Source: Tyto alba (taxonomy: Eukaryota; Chordata; Aves; Strigiformes; Tytonidae). From it: 64,000 nucleotides of DNA. A program made the position numbers and the translations under genes. The DNA lies in NCBI RefSeq assembly GCF_018691265.1, contig NW_024881329.1:3534001-3598000 (forward strand), in the 5' to 3' direction. How positions within the stretch are numbered: the first letter of the stretch is position 1; each line of letters opens with the position of its first letter. Of the stretch, positions 13,101 to 25,880 are shown one piece after another. A model generated the notes under the pieces. That model was not told where the DNA came from. It was given only the letters and a program-made list of their open reading frames with translations, and did no database searches.

Positions 13101-15949
13101 CAGAATAATTCCCAATTGCTTTTACTATGGAAGTAACAACGTGTCAGGTTTTTTTTCCTTTTTTCTTTCAGCTGGGACATTGGTAAGGACCTTTCTGCAT
13201 TCAGACATGAAGGAAGAGAAGGAAAACAGTCTTGTTTTCAGTAAGACAGGGTCTCTTCCTCCGTTGCTCAACTACCCATTTGCACAAGGCTTTCTGGCCC
13301 CGTAGTAGCCTGCTTCCCTGGAGAGTACCATCGACATGGGGAGGCGAGGCAGTGTTGGAAGGTAGCCTGAGGATAACAGGCGTTATAAAGAGGAATTTTT
13401 TTCCCTGCTGTTTTTGTTTGTTTTACCACAGAGGCTCAGAGGAGCTGGCCAAGAGCCTCACACAGCAGGTGCTGCCTGGGAATGCAAGGGGAGCAAAATT
13501 CCTACTAAATGGAAGCATTATTTGACACCACTGCCTTTCGCAATCTTTTTCTTTTGTTTCAGACAAACTCCAAGGCCTCCTGGGCTTTGCGGTCAAAGCT
13601 GAGTTGGACTCTTCTGCAGGGGAGGAAAGGGAAGTAGTAAGGGTGTCCCCAAACATGCCAAAGACTTGGGTGACAGAGACCAAGCCTTCTGGAAACAATA
13701 CTGCTGGGTTCCCACAGAAGTAGCAAGAGGGCCAAGAAGAAAAGAAAAATCTCCTTTGGCTCCCTCACAGCAGTTTTATATCTTTTTTCTTTTTTTTTTT
13801 TTTTTAATGAAGAAGAGGTTGAGCCTGCACACCCACACCAAAATGCTTTTGTCATTTGGAGACCTCTGAGCCTAGATCCACAGGAGCAGGTCACAGCTCT
13901 GCCCAGCTTGGCTATTTCTCCCCCATGACTGTTGCAAGACTGGAAGAGAGAGTAAGCGTGACCGGGGGAAAGCAGGCTAACAACTCCTTCCTTCGCCAGG
14001 GGCTTCCCCTGTGGCTCAGTCCTCCAGCTCCTCTCATTTTCTTTTTCACCTCAGCTCCTCGCCTGTAAAACTGGTAGGAGCCACGTGGGGATCGTATATT
14101 AACAGCATGGGATGTGCAACTATTTCTTAAGTGATAGATTGTTAAAAATGCCCAGAAAGAAGGAAGTCGGAATCTTCCAGAAATGACAGGCTTTGCCACA
14201 AACTCTACCTCCCTTTTTTTTCTCTTTTTTTTTTTTTTTTAAAAAAAACAAGCAGTCAGGCTGCCTCTGTTCAAACGCCCTCCTCCTACCAGCAAAAATG
14301 TGGTCTTGGGCAAAGGCTCATGTTTCGTAGCCTTGTCTGTGGATGCTCTTGACTGACGAAATGAACCTGCAGAAGGGCCTGGTGATAGCTCGTCTCCAGA
14401 AGCCCACGCACACGCAGCAGTTGGCCGTGCCTGCAGTGTTCAGGTACGTCTGTCTCACAGCGGTCCTCGAGCAAAGGGACAGTGTTCTTCTTTGCTCCGT
14501 GCCTTGCATGCTGGGGTCGTGCTGGCTGATGGAGCCCTGGGGCATGCCTCCAAGGCCAGTGCTATTAATATTAATCATTTTCTTCCTCTTTTACACTCTG
14601 TGGTTCCTGGGAGGCCAACGGTCCCTCCCGTCCCAGCCCGGATGCTTTCACACAGTGCCATATAAGACACAGCCACATTCCTTAGCTATAAGTCTTTACA
14701 ATCACGCACCAGCTCTCCAAAACAAGTTCAGAGCTAGATGGATGACGTACCTCTCCAGGCCCTGAGGTAAAAGCTAGAAGTATTAGCAGCACAGCAACCA
14801 GGTGGTACCCACATTCCTGCCACTAACGTCACCAGCATTTCTGCCTGCCAGCATGCAGCTATTCCATTCCTCAGCCCAAGCAGCAGCTTTTTTTTTTTTT
14901 TTTCTTGAATTTCATGTACTGCAAAAGATGGAGAAATCCATGTGAGACAGGTATTTGATTTTTCCCAGCTCTTCCACTGCTATTTGTTAAGTACACTAAA
15001 AATAATGAAAACCAATGACATTTGGATGGAGGGGAGAAAGTTTAGAGTTGGGAAAATGAAAGTAAAATAAACCTCTTTCAGAAGGCCATTCGTGTAGCAT
15101 TAAAATTTCTGCCCACTCAGAAAGAAGAATAAAACTGAATAAAACTTAAAAGATTCTGGTGTAAATTTGCAACAGTGAGAAAAGCATGCCCTTGACAAAT
15201 AGCCAGAAGGACAAAACATGGCAAAGTTCAAGCCCTTCAGGATCAGGAGTCCCAGTGTATGGTGTAGCTACTGAAAAATCGAAAACGACGCAGAATAAGA
15301 TTGCACAGCTAATTTCAAAGCTGGCAAATATGAATTGATGGTGTGCAACTGGGATCTATCTCCGTCTTCATGTCAAAAGGGAATGGGAAGAGAGTAACAA
15401 CATACAACACATCTGTGCAGGGAGATGGGTGAGGTGTTCAGAAGCTCTTTGGCAAGGCTGGTCACAGCCCTTGTTTCAGCAAGAAATGTCAGTTTGTTTT
15501 TCGCATCAGCAAGTTCAATTTCTGTTCATTTTTCTAAATGAAAGTATTTTGAAAAATAGTTTTTAAATATCCCAAGTGAATTTTCTCTGTATTATTTAAG
15601 AACAAATAATAATGCAAGCAACAGTGCAAAAAGTTTTTAAATAGCCAAAACTGCAGTAAAGTTGACTCACAAATACTTCTGATACATCAGCCTTTTGTGC
15701 AGATGTTGAGCAAAAAAAAAAAAAAAAAGCAACTCCAAAGTTTGAAGAACGTAGCTTGCCAGGCAATGCTGCTCAGTTATAAAGTGGAGAAAGGTGCAAA
15801 ACTGATAGCTAGATGTGAAGCCAGACAAAAGCGGATTAGAAACGAAGCACATTTTTTAATTAATGTGAGCTTCAAAATCAAGTAAGGTGGTAAGTCTCCA
15901 ACTTCTGATGTGTTCACATTCCCATATCTTGGTATGTCCGGAGCTGGAT
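8161..15949. other. Intergenic region
   Basis: No gene recognised. Notable simple sequence: A32 at 10122-10153 next to GGGGAGGGGAGGGG and G11 (10175-10185), T16 near 13790-13805, T16 followed directly by A8 at 14225-14248, a T run near 14889-14903, and A17 at 15712-15728. A 239-codon plus-strand frame at 8829-9548 has no domain and is taken as chance. Confidence 0.6.
10122..10153. repeat. A32 homopolymer preceded by GGGGAGGGGAGGGG
   Basis: Thirty-two consecutive A after a purine-only leader, with an 11-nt G run shortly after it. Overall it is a purine-rich stretch of about 80 nt. Confidence 0.9.
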
Positions 15950-16115
15950 GTTTTTCTGGAAGATGCAGCAAAGCTACTGGGCTCGGGACTGGGCTAATTG
16001 GCTGCAACTGAATGGCTTTGAAATATAGGAAGTCATACCAGATGTTCTCATGGTTCCTCCTGGCCTTAAACCCTGTGAATCTATGAATGAGTTTCTGAAT
16101 CTGTGAAATCCCAAG
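15950..16115 (+). mobile_element. Ancient CR1 LINE 3' end
   Basis: Matches the old amniote CR1 tail in order: CTACTGGGCTCGGGACTGGG, AATGGCTTTGAAATATAGGA, AGTCATACCAGATGTTCTCA, TGGTTCCTCCTGGCCTTAAA, and an (ATCTATGA)-type terminal repeat (GTGAATCTATGAATGAG). Divergence is high, so it is an old insertion. Confidence 0.75.
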
Positions 16116-16762
16116 TCCTAAGAATACAAACATATGAGCAGAGTTATATTTCTGGCCTCCAGATCAGAAGAAAGATATTGAATGTGCATTGTTGCGATAA
16201 ATCAAAGAAGCAGCTAAATCGGAGCTGTAATAAAAGTTGACTGCAGATCTTTGTGCAGAAATTGGTCATATGTCATGTGAGGACAAGGTTCAGAGAAGCG
16301 ATTTCTCAACATCTGAAATGACTGCTTTTTGGAGCAGCCCCTTCCAAGCACTGTGGTGGAGATCCTCCTCCAGACTTGGTCCTCAATGCCACACAGGAGC
16401 TCGTTTGACAAGTGATGATCAATGAGGCACTGAACGCTGTTGACCACAGTGTAATTGAGATGGGCATCCCTGCCATGAAAACCAGCAGTGAGACATTCAA
16501 TTCAGGAGAAAGGGTTTTTGTTTTGTTGGACTTCCTTAAGGGGAAGCTTGTCAAAACTGAGGAAATTGAAATCCATAGTCAGCAAGAAAGCTACTCAGCC
16601 ATGGCCTAAGCACAGTCACACCAAGCATTTATCCACTCCCCTCCTCTGAAAAAGGAAGAGCAGCAGCAACAACAACAACAACAAAAAATAATTACGATAC
16701 TTTTGTATCATTTAATAGCACTTTTAATTAATCTGATTTGGGAGGAAGTCCTCCATATGCCC
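16116..16762. other. Intergenic region, nothing recognised except a short repeat
   Basis: Short open frames on both strands with no recognisable domain. No transposon body identified beyond the CR1 end that precedes it. Confidence 0.5.
16667..16683. repeat. Short (CAA)n repeat
   Basis: Five to six CAA units following a short CAG run. Confidence 0.85.
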
Positions 16763-16850
16763 CAGAACTGGGACTCAGGCAACACGAGTTTGAGTCTCAC
16801 CACTGAAATGCCTTCTTGCCAAGCTCTGAGCATCTCCGTTTCCTGCCCTC
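16763..16850 (+). mobile_element. Possible MIR/CORE-SINE remnant, badly decayed
   Basis: CTGGGACTCAGGCAACACGA, GAGTTTGAGTCTCACCACTG and CATCTCCGTTTCCTGCC follow the order of the MIR core (sample-specific equivalents of 'gggagtcaggagacctgggtt...tctgccactg...cctcagtttcc'), with the central TGTGACCTTGGGCAA block poorly preserved. This is a weak call. Confidence 0.35.
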
Positions 16851-19800
16851 CCCAGCTCTCTCAGCTGTGTTTCTGGCTGGAGAAGGCACCGGAGCGGGCA
16901 GCAGCCGCCTGGGGCCCAATGTGCCTCACCAGCACAACGTGGGCTGACCCTTAAGATGCACCGTTGGGCCACTGTGATGCAAACCTCCCTTCTCCATGCA
17001 CGAGGGTGCTGGAGCCTGGCACAACGGGCATGTTAGGTGGCTGCTTTAAAGCAAACCTTCAAGAAATGGACCCCTTGTTTGAGTGAAACGGTCAGAAACA
17101 AAGCATGTGCCACCAAAATTCTCCAGTGAAGCACCCTTATTATATAATAGCGAGCTACCTGTGCCGTGCAAAGTACTGTATGTCACTTGCAGAGGGCCCG
17201 CTGATACTCTAACATCACCACCAATGTCACGCAACAGTGGGCGAAGCAACGAGCATGGCAATATCACCAAGCAATACATAATGCCAATGACAGTGGAACT
17301 AATGTAGAGGCGATTATCCTTACATTATTCAACACTTCCAATTGCTCGCTGTTTTAAGTGGCTATATGAGGTAATAATATATAAATACGGTAATGAAGGG
17401 TTTATTTATAGCCATCCTCAGTGTTACCAGTGAAAGTATTAATGCATTTTTCCCACGCTATGTTCATCGATGGCAGCAGAGCAACCCATTTTCAAGGGAC
17501 TGTGTCAAAAGGCTGTTTAAGCCATTCCTCAGTCACAGGAACAGGTGAATGGCTAATGTAGCAGGCAAAGTAAACAGCCTTAAATATGGGAATAAAGAAA
17601 AAAAAAAAAAAAAAAAAAAAAGGGAAGATGAATAAGGTGAATAGAGGACATGCCTCAAATCAAAAAAAGAGGGTTAAAGAGTCTCTAAAGCTGGCAACTA
17701 CTTTACAGCCTGAGGACCAAAGGACCCCCTGGAACAGTAGGAGCATGTGCCCAGCTCTCATTTAAGACATGAGTGTTTGGGGGGCCGGGGGGGAGCGATC
17801 AGGTCTTGGGTCTGTGTCAAAGATAGGACCAAAAGTGGCTTCAGATCTCAGAAATCTGGAGTGATGCCATTCACACTGCCAGAGCCACTCTCGATTTCTA
17901 ATAGTGTTAGCCTGAATTGAGCTGGCATTCCTGTATAATCCTCCACATTCTTCATCTTTCCAAACCACCCCAGAGCTACCAATAGCCTCCAGATGTTTCT
18001 TCCTCCTCCCTGAGGATGGTAAAGAGAGGAAAGCAGCAGGTGGTGAATGGTTGAGGATGCATGGTTTCAGAAGGACTACGTGGCATTTGCAGAGATACCA
18101 CAACTCTCCCGTTCCTACGCTCCATCTGCAAAGAGAGTTCCCTTTCACTCTGAACACAGCGAAAACGGGAAAAAACAGAAAGAAAACTACTCCCTTTCCT
18201 CCTGTGGGAGAAAAGTGTGATTTCATCATCGTGAAGTGTGGGCTCTTGGGGTGTGTACAAGAAGCCACAATCACCTGGAGAGACAAAGTGATGGAGATGG
18301 GGCTTCTGGCTCTCTGGACTGCACCAGGTCCTGCTCCACTCCTGAACCTCTCACGTCCCTGCAGCTTTATGCTGGCCCAGGAAGAGCTGTTTTTCGGAAA
18401 TTCATCTGCTACCTGCATTTCTCCTATTTGGGGACAGGCTTTCTCTGCCTTTGAATCTACTATCACATGCAGCTCCTCATGCCTTGCAGGGTGTATCATG
18501 TCTTTCCATTAATGGGTCTTTCAGTGGTGCAGCCATGGCAAGACTTGTAGGGGAAATGGCAAAATTTCTCCCCCCGACTTAGGACTTCCCCATTCATCTT
18601 TCTCGCAATTTGCCACTCTGAGAGCATGAAAATCCTGTGTATGCACGTGGGCTTTTAGTGCGAAGCACAGCAAGAAATAGGGCATTGGCTTTTCATGCAA
18701 AAGTGACAGCAGGAGGGGACGCACCTTTCTCCACCACATTGACATGCTGCTGGCAAGTGCAAAAAACTGCCTTTTTTTTCCCTGTTTCACAACAAACAGA
18801 GCTGCACTGTAAACAGCATTCATCACACAGGGAGTTCCACTTAGGGTGGACGCTAGAAAAATACTATTTACAAGTCCTCCCTCAAATAAAAACCATGAGT
18901 TTATTTTGGCACTGACAGTGATTCTCCTAGTGACTGCTTCTGGCAAGTGATCAGGCAGGTACAACAACACTTGCTGAAATATTCAGAGGATGGGAACATG
19001 TTGCAGATACTTGTGTAAATATGAACTGTCGGACAAACACTTGTGCAAATTTGTTCACATGGGTCTGTGCAGCGAGCAGTTTGCATAACTGGTTTTGAGA
19101 GCTGCTTGTGGGTTTGGGACTCCTCGAATCAAAGCGGAGAAGCTCTTCCATGTGATGGAGGTAAACAGGGACACATGCATAAACTCACCGAGAAGCGCAC
19201 AAATAAAAAAAAAAAAAAAAAAAAAAGGAAAAAAGGGCAAATAACAAATAGTTGAACTGCAGTCAGGCTGCACAGTTTACAAGCAACCCAAAGGCTGAGA
19301 AATGGCCAGAGGAACCATTCACGTAATAACAGCGTGTCAAACACATCTGTAAAGTTCCTGCAGCATTTGCAAACAGAGGCCGAAATTCAACAGGATTTAC
19401 TCGGAGCAGTTCATGCCATTAAAATCAGGCGAGCACGTAAATATCTTATTGGAACAGGTCCAGGAGGCGGGACTACAGTTGCGTGGTTAATTGAGTTTGG
19501 CGAATATCTCCTCCGGGATCGATGCGTGGAGTGGATCGATTGGTACTGGAAGAATTAAGGATGGGAAGTGCAGGAAAAGGAAGAGCAATGGGAAAGCTGG
19601 CCGGGGCGGCTCGCCGAGGTGGGCGGACGGGCGGACATTCGGGGGGTGGCACCTACAAGCAGGGACCTGAGGCAGGTGTCACCTCGCACCCCCACAGCTC
19701 CCAAATACTTCTCCCGACGCCGTCGGGGACTTAACCATATGCTGGCTGTAACCAACGCGTCCACATGTGAAAGCAATTGCCATGGCTGGAAAGGCTTGGG

Positions 19801-21759
19801 TTCTGTTTTGTTTGCGTTGTTCATTTCCTACAAATGCAATTACCAAGGGATAAATTAAATTAGGATGTAACATTATTTTGAACATCTTTTCTGGTTTGCT
19901 TTACTTGAAATTTTCTGAGAGGCCAGTGTTTACAGTTAAAAGTACAACTTGGCAGAAGTACAATCAGGAGTGAGCAACACATACCACAAACAAAACCATT
20001 AAGACCAGTTAGAAAATTTTTGCAAAAGACAATCAAGTGTTACAGGATTAATTTCCCACTTGGTCATCATGATCTTATGTCAACTTTAACACCACTGACT
20101 TCAGCTGAGCCCTACAGGCACAAAGCTTGTATGATGGGGTGGAAATCTGGCCCGGTTTAGGATTATGTATACCATATTATTTAAAGGACAAGCGAATCCC
20201 AGGAGTGTGTAAGTACCCTGAAGCCTCTGAATGCAGCCTTTTTCCCACCGAAATCAAAGGCATCTGTGTACTGGGAAGGCCTGGAATCAAAGTGTCCCCC
20301 CACCTGCCGTTGGGAAGGCATGGCCACCAGCAGTGCACTTTTTTGGGCTGGATGCCTAGTTTAGGACAGGGTGGATGCTCTGGGGAATGGGGAGATGATG
20401 AGAGAGAAAAGTGTGTCTTGCTCTCTATGCACATCCTCCCCCAGCCACCAATACCTTCTTATTTCTCGTTACTTCATGTTTTTCCATTTTCAGAACAATA
20501 TTTAAATTATTCCTGGCAGACTAGGAACTATTTTAAAAGCTCCTCAAATCAGTCAATACAGTTTTTTTTTTTTTTAGTCTATATGTGTATGGATAGAGAG
20601 ATACGTAGATCAAAAAAAAAAAAAAAGACAGGAGGTGTTTTTTACCTGTTTGATCATTGGGGTTTTTTTTTTTTTTTTTCATTTTTAGGTCTTTTAGAAG
20701 AGCAATTTTATTAGACATGTTGGGTTGGCCACTAGGATGAGTAAAACAGTTTGGGAGAGGGGAAGGTTTGTGAATATTTCAGGGTAATTACTAACAGTTA
20801 GTCCCAGAACCAGGAAAAAAAAAAAAAAAAAAAAAAAAAGAAAAAGAGAGAACAGCTTTCGCCTGTTACTGATTTCCTTTTTGGTTACAGGGGCCATTGT
20901 TTGTTTTAATGACAGGAAAAGAGAGCTGTCAGAAGACATTTGCATAGTGCAAATAGGGTCACAAATCAGAGGGACTGTGCAGATCATTTAGCATCGAGCC
21001 GGCAGCCATCGGTGTGCAACTGCGAGAACAAGATTGTTTGCTGGAACATGGGGAAAAGCTGATAGATTTTCCACATGCAGTTGAGGGCTCAAGCAAATTT
21101 CGGGGAGAAAAGCTTCCTGCTTGCAGCGGGGTCCTCTGGGCTCTCGTGCAGGCGTTGCTATTTGTTTATTTTCCTAGCTGCGTGCTTAAGATGCATTCTT
21201 TGAAAATGTAGCTGATGGGTCTGTTTGTATAGACTGCACTGCTGGTGAGTTAGACCAGGGGTTTGTGTTCATTTGGGAAAAGAGAAAGAATCCTGGCCAT
21301 CAGAAATGTTTACTATATCAGGAAATGAATTCACTACTTGAGGGTTCCAGTGGATATAAAACAAAAATTAAAACAAGAGCCTTGTATAAACCCACTTTGT
21401 ATTGTCTCCTCCATAAACAGCCCCATACGTGACAAAGCTCGGAGCGAGCGAGAGAGGTAGTTTTATTGGGGCATGTGGAAGGGAGTTAATTGCTGTCGTG
21501 TTTTGATTTTTTTTGCACATGTTGGTGAGTTTGAAGCGAAATCTGGTCTTCTTTTCTTCCTCCCGTTCCAGGGAGAGCTGAGCCTTTGCTGAGAAATAAC
21601 ACTAGGCAAAATGACTTCAAGCTGTCACCATTACACAACCTAAACTTTATTTCTTCATTAATGCATTACAGAGCAAAAAAACAATGAGAGCATTCCTCTG
21701 GAATGTGTGTTTACTGAGCACAAAATGATATGTTTACTGAAATAGCAGTTGCTGCCGGG
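16851..21759. other. Intergenic region
   Basis: No gene recognised. Homopolymers: A24 at 17598-17621, A22 at 19205-19226, T14 at 20562-20575, A15 at 20612-20626, T17 at 20663-20679 and A25 at 20815-20839. A small GC-rich patch lies at 19.56-19.72 kb. A 245-codon open frame on the minus strand (17762-18499) overlaps a 153-codon plus-strand frame; neither shows a domain. Confidence 0.6.
17340..17590. promoter_or_regulatory. Possible regulatory element with MEF2-like site
   Basis: AT-rich sequence of high complexity containing TTATTTATAG (17402-17411), whose reverse complement CTATAAATAA fits the MEF2 consensus. TAATAATATATAAATA lies just before it and CCTTAAATATGG near 17580. It has the look of conserved non-coding sequence, but this could not be tested. 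Confidence 0.2.
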
Positions 21760-22300
21760 TTACCCAGTGGGAGAGAGCTTTCTCTTTCCGCACCGGTCCG
21801 AGATCCCGGTGCCGCTCCGCTCCGCAGCCTTCGGTGCCGGCGATTTCCCCCCCACACACCCCCCCCCGCCGCCCCGGCCCCCCACGCAAGGAGAGGCCGT
21901 GGGGTCCCGTGGGAAAAAGCAGCGGCGGTGCCGACCCGAGCCACGGCTCAGCATCATCCAGCGGCACCTTTCCGGTGGCTCCGGCAAAGCCAGGAGGGAA
22001 GGAGAAAAAAGGAGGGCGATTTCAAGGCATCCCTTCCTGGAAAAATCACGAGTCAGAGGAGAAGGGGCTAAGCCCGGGATTTCGGGGGGCGGGTGGCACT
22101 GGTCCTCTTGGCGCGGGAGAGATGCTCGGGGCGGAGGACAGGCACCGGCGGCACGTGGGCGAAGGGGCCCTCCCCGAAGAGCGGGCAGAGGCGGTGGCCG
22201 GGGACTGGCAGAGCGGCTCGTGGGTACAGCAGCGCTGGGGGAACGCGCCGCGGGAGGAAGGGTGGGAGGGCAGGCGATGTCCTTTGTGGTCGCAGTAATG
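21760..22300. other. CpG island without a recognisable gene
   Basis: About 540 bp with very dense CG dinucleotides, strongest at 21785-21960 and 22070-22260, set between AT-rich flanks. It has C-rich runs near 21850-21890. Open frames of up to 250 codons cross it on several frames and both strands, as expected from GC-rich composition, and none shows a domain. It lies about 35 kb beyond the proximal IGF2 3' end. A plain TATAAA occurs at 21385-21390, too far upstream to be assigned to it. Confidence 0.65.
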
Positions 22301-23885
22301 AAAACATCATTCCCGATGGCCGGGATGTGATGGGCACGTTGCAAACGCCCCAAACAAAAACAGCCAGGGGAGGGAGGAAAGGGAGTCGGATAGACAAAGG
22401 AAAATAAAACCGGTGATGGAGCTTTCTCCTTTATCCCAAGAGTCAAAGCAAACCATGTGTGTGTCAGTACCTGGGTACACACGCAGGTGCGCACACACAT
22501 CTTCCTACGCACCCAGCCTCATAAATTCAAAGGCGGTTGCTTTTTTTTTTTCTCTTGATTCCACTAAGATTCAGGCAGCAGAACAACAATTAAGGAGCTT
22601 TTGCTCAGTACAACTGCCAAGCAGACATCAGGTTGGCTGCAGCGCTGTTTGGTGTCGATATGGCTCTCCAGTGATTCATAACCAGCCCAATCGGAACAGG
22701 GTTCGTCGGTGCCCCAACCAACAAAAACACAACTGCTATGTTTTCTGTTCGTTCCCTTCTCCTTTAAAGAGAAATACACACAAGCGCGCAGAGGAAAAAC
22801 AAAACCAGAGAGTGCTTTCTAACCTGGTACAGCATATTACACTAATTAAGGGATGCTGTTACTCATGCATCATTCACGACCCTGCCAAAACTGGGAACAA
22901 ACAGTCCCTACAATCTGGATAGGACTGTCTGAGCTGAACTTTGTGGAGTTTTCTGATCCGAAAAAGCCCAAATAGGAAACATCCTTCCCCCCTGCTCACT
23001 CCCTGCGGTTGGCAGCACAGCGGGCAGTGCTCTCGCTCCTCTACGATCACACATTGATATTCTTTGTCCAGCAGTGACTGCAGGGCAGGTGAAGGGACCC
23101 GCACAACATCACATGCCGTCATCTTTCCGCTGAGTTGCAGCAAAGTCCTCGGAGGCTCCGCGTTGGGTCAGTGCCTGCCTGCGGTGGGGACATCCCTGGA
23201 AACCTGGAGGAGGTTGCACCAGAGCATCAACTCTGCCCTGGAGGTAAAAAGGATCTCCTTGCTGAGATGCCCTTCATCCCGGTGCTGCCGGCTTTTTGGT
23301 GTCCCCTTTGACACTGCGGGGACATGGGGACACTACTCCCAGGGGAGCCAGAGGTGTCAACCCCCCCCAAAGCCTTCTTGATGAGGAGTGGAGGAGGAAG
23401 GCCTTCAAGGTGTCTCCAGCCGTGGCTGCGAGGGGCCAGGGAAGCGTGCTATTTGTATACATGCCATGTATGTGTCTCGGCACCGCTCTGAGAAGGATTG
23501 ACAGGAGCTGCAGAAAGGCTGAGTAAAATTTTCCAAAATGCCTAAGTGATGTAGAAGCCTCCCGTCCTATTTTTAAAACGTGACTGAAGCACGCGAGGAC
23601 CAGAGCCTTAAAGGTACCTCTGCAGATAGCTCCTGCAGAGCTGGGCCCCTAGAAGAGTTGAGCATCTCCACCCCACCGCCCTGCTGACCCGTCCTCCCAG
23701 CTGATCTGGGGTCCCTTCCCCTCTCGGGCACCACGGTTCAGGCCCTGATGCCCAACAGGTCGCCTTTTCTGCAAGTCCTGGGGGGACCCACGCAGACCAC
23801 TGTCGAGCAGAGATCTCTCCTCTTTCCTTCCACCAGTCCCACCAGAGCTGCTTTATACTTGGGTTCCGCTCCCAGCCATGCTGCT

Positions 23886-23887
<2 letters not shown>

Positions 23888-23917
<30 letters not shown>
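23888..23917. repeat. T30 homopolymer
   Basis: Uninterrupted T run within otherwise GC-rich sequence, followed by a C/T-rich tail. Confidence 0.9.
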
Positions 23918-24149
23918 CCTCCTTCTTTTCTTTGCTGATCCAGAAGCTGCTGCTGGGTGGTAGCTCCTCTCCAGCCCGGCCAGCTTCCATCCCCGACCCT
24001 CCCAACCGCTGCGCACCAGCACGTTGCTCTCAGCAGACCTTGTCACTCCAGGGTGGGTGGCAAGGTGACTTTAGCGGTGTCTTTTCTTGCCGGCCAGCAG
24101 GCTCTGCGAGCCCCAGCCTGGGCTGGCTTGGCCCAAAATATCTCAGGCT

Positions 24150-24310
24150 GCTTCCGCAGCAATGAAATGTCACCTATTTATTGCTGCTGATTATTGCTAA
24201 TGACAAAGGCAGGTGGCTGGGGCAGGCAAAAGGAGAATGGCAAGGCTCAGAGAGATGGGAGAAGATAAAAAGGTCAAAAAGCAGTTATTTTAGCTGCCGG
24301 CTTTGAGCAA
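24150..24310. promoter_or_regulatory. Possible regulatory element
   Basis: A motif-dense stretch: CTATTTATTGC, GATTATTGCTAATGACAAAG (homeodomain- and SOX-like), a CAGGTG E-box, and GATAAAAAGGTCAAAAAG (GATA- and nuclear-receptor-like). It is offered only as a candidate for conservation testing. Confidence 0.2.
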
Positions 24311-25816
24311 TTTTGGAAGCAGAGGACTGTTTGCGTTAGATGTAGCAAGCACAGGTTTCAGCTGCAACAGCACACTCTTCCCACTCCGTGTTTTTGCAAA
24401 ACTTTCTGCCTATTTGTAGCACCTCCTGCTGTATTGCTCACACCAGCCCTTGCTCAAGAAAGATACTGGAGCCATACGTCGGAGCCGTATGTCTCATCGG
24501 CACAGCGAGACTCGAGCAGAAGCTATTGCCAGAGGCAGAAATACTCTCATGGATGCAGCCAGTAGAATAGGTGGAGATTTTCCAAATTTCTTTTTGCACA
24601 GGGAACATTTTTCCCCATGAAAAAATGTGGAGGGAATGAAGGGAAGGCTTAATAATGACTTTTACAACATGTCCTTTCCCATTTCCAACTTCTTCTAATT
24701 GTCTTTTTGATCTTATGATGCCCTTGTGGAGCACTGACTCTCCTGCTGATGTCAAGGCAGGAATAGTGAGGAAAGAAATATTGTCACCCAAGCTGCAGTG
24801 CTGAAAGCTCCTTCTTGTCAGCGCTCTGATACAAATAACCGTATAGATACCAGGACGTGCTCCTAAAGTTTCTGTCGTTGCGCAAGAGCCCTTCTGGCCT
24901 CTCAGCTGCTGCAGCAGTGCAGTGCTCTTGACTTTCCCATGTCTCTCCCAAGCAAATCCTTCCCCCATGGGCCAGAAAACGGTGTTGGGGGGTGGTCGGT
25001 GAGGATGGAGCAGGATGCAGGTAGGGGAAGTCAAAGGGGGTGTGAAGCACCAGCGCGAGGTGGGCTGGGTGCTGGGAGGGAGCACAGGCACCGTGTGGTG
25101 CTTGGGCTGAAGCGACCCCCCATGCCGCACACGCTTCGGGGGGCTGGGGGGGAGTCTAAACCACCCAATATTGCAGTGGGATCCCTAAAATGGTAGGGGG
25201 GGGGGGAAACCCATCAACAGCAGGATGTCAGTGTGTCGCAGCAAGCAGCCCAGGAGCTTGGAGGGATGCAGGCACCTACACCAAGGACTGGTCCAGAAGA
25301 AGGGTGAACTCCTACATGGCCTCCAAACACCATCCCTACACCACGAATTTATCTAACTTTTAAACGCCTGTTTTGCTTTCCTTTGACTTTGCAAGATGCT
25401 GGTGGAGCCATCAGTGATTCGTGAGCTTGTGTCTCTGCAACCAGCCACCTGCTGAACCCCGGGGACCACCGCGCAACCTTTGGGTACCAACACTTACATC
25501 CCTCCCTGCGCGATGCAGCGCCGGCCCTCGCACCAGGGCTGCTCAGATAAATGATAAATGGCCACCTTCCCACTTCCCTGCTGCACGGACCAGATAGCTG
25601 CAAGCCAAGGCCATTACTCAGCGTATCATCAGGTGTGTAGCTGTGTCCTGTGCACTCCAAATTGGCAGGGAGATGACTATTGGAAGGAAGCTGAAGCCAA
25701 AAGGGCTGTGGCATCTGGCCAAATCCGCTGTCGATTTTAAAGCTGATTCCGCTGTTCCTCCTGTGGAGCAAAACAAGCATATTTTTCATTTTGCAAAGGA
25801 CAAAGCTCAACAGGGC

Positions 25817-25880
25817 TTTTTTTTTTTTTGGTTTGGTTTGGTTTGATTTTTTTTGGCTTTTTTTTTTTTTTTTTTTTTTG
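25817..25880. repeat. T-rich low-complexity stretch with GTTTG repeats
   Basis: T13, then GGTTTGGTTTGGTTTG, T8 and T22 (25858-25879). It is a simple-sequence block with no associated mobile element recognised. Confidence 0.85.

Noticed and set aside
21749..22512. Open frames up to 250 codons over the 21.8-kb CpG island
   Set aside because: Several mutually overlapping frames on both strands are open, which is expected in CG-rich DNA lacking AT-rich stop codons. None has a domain.
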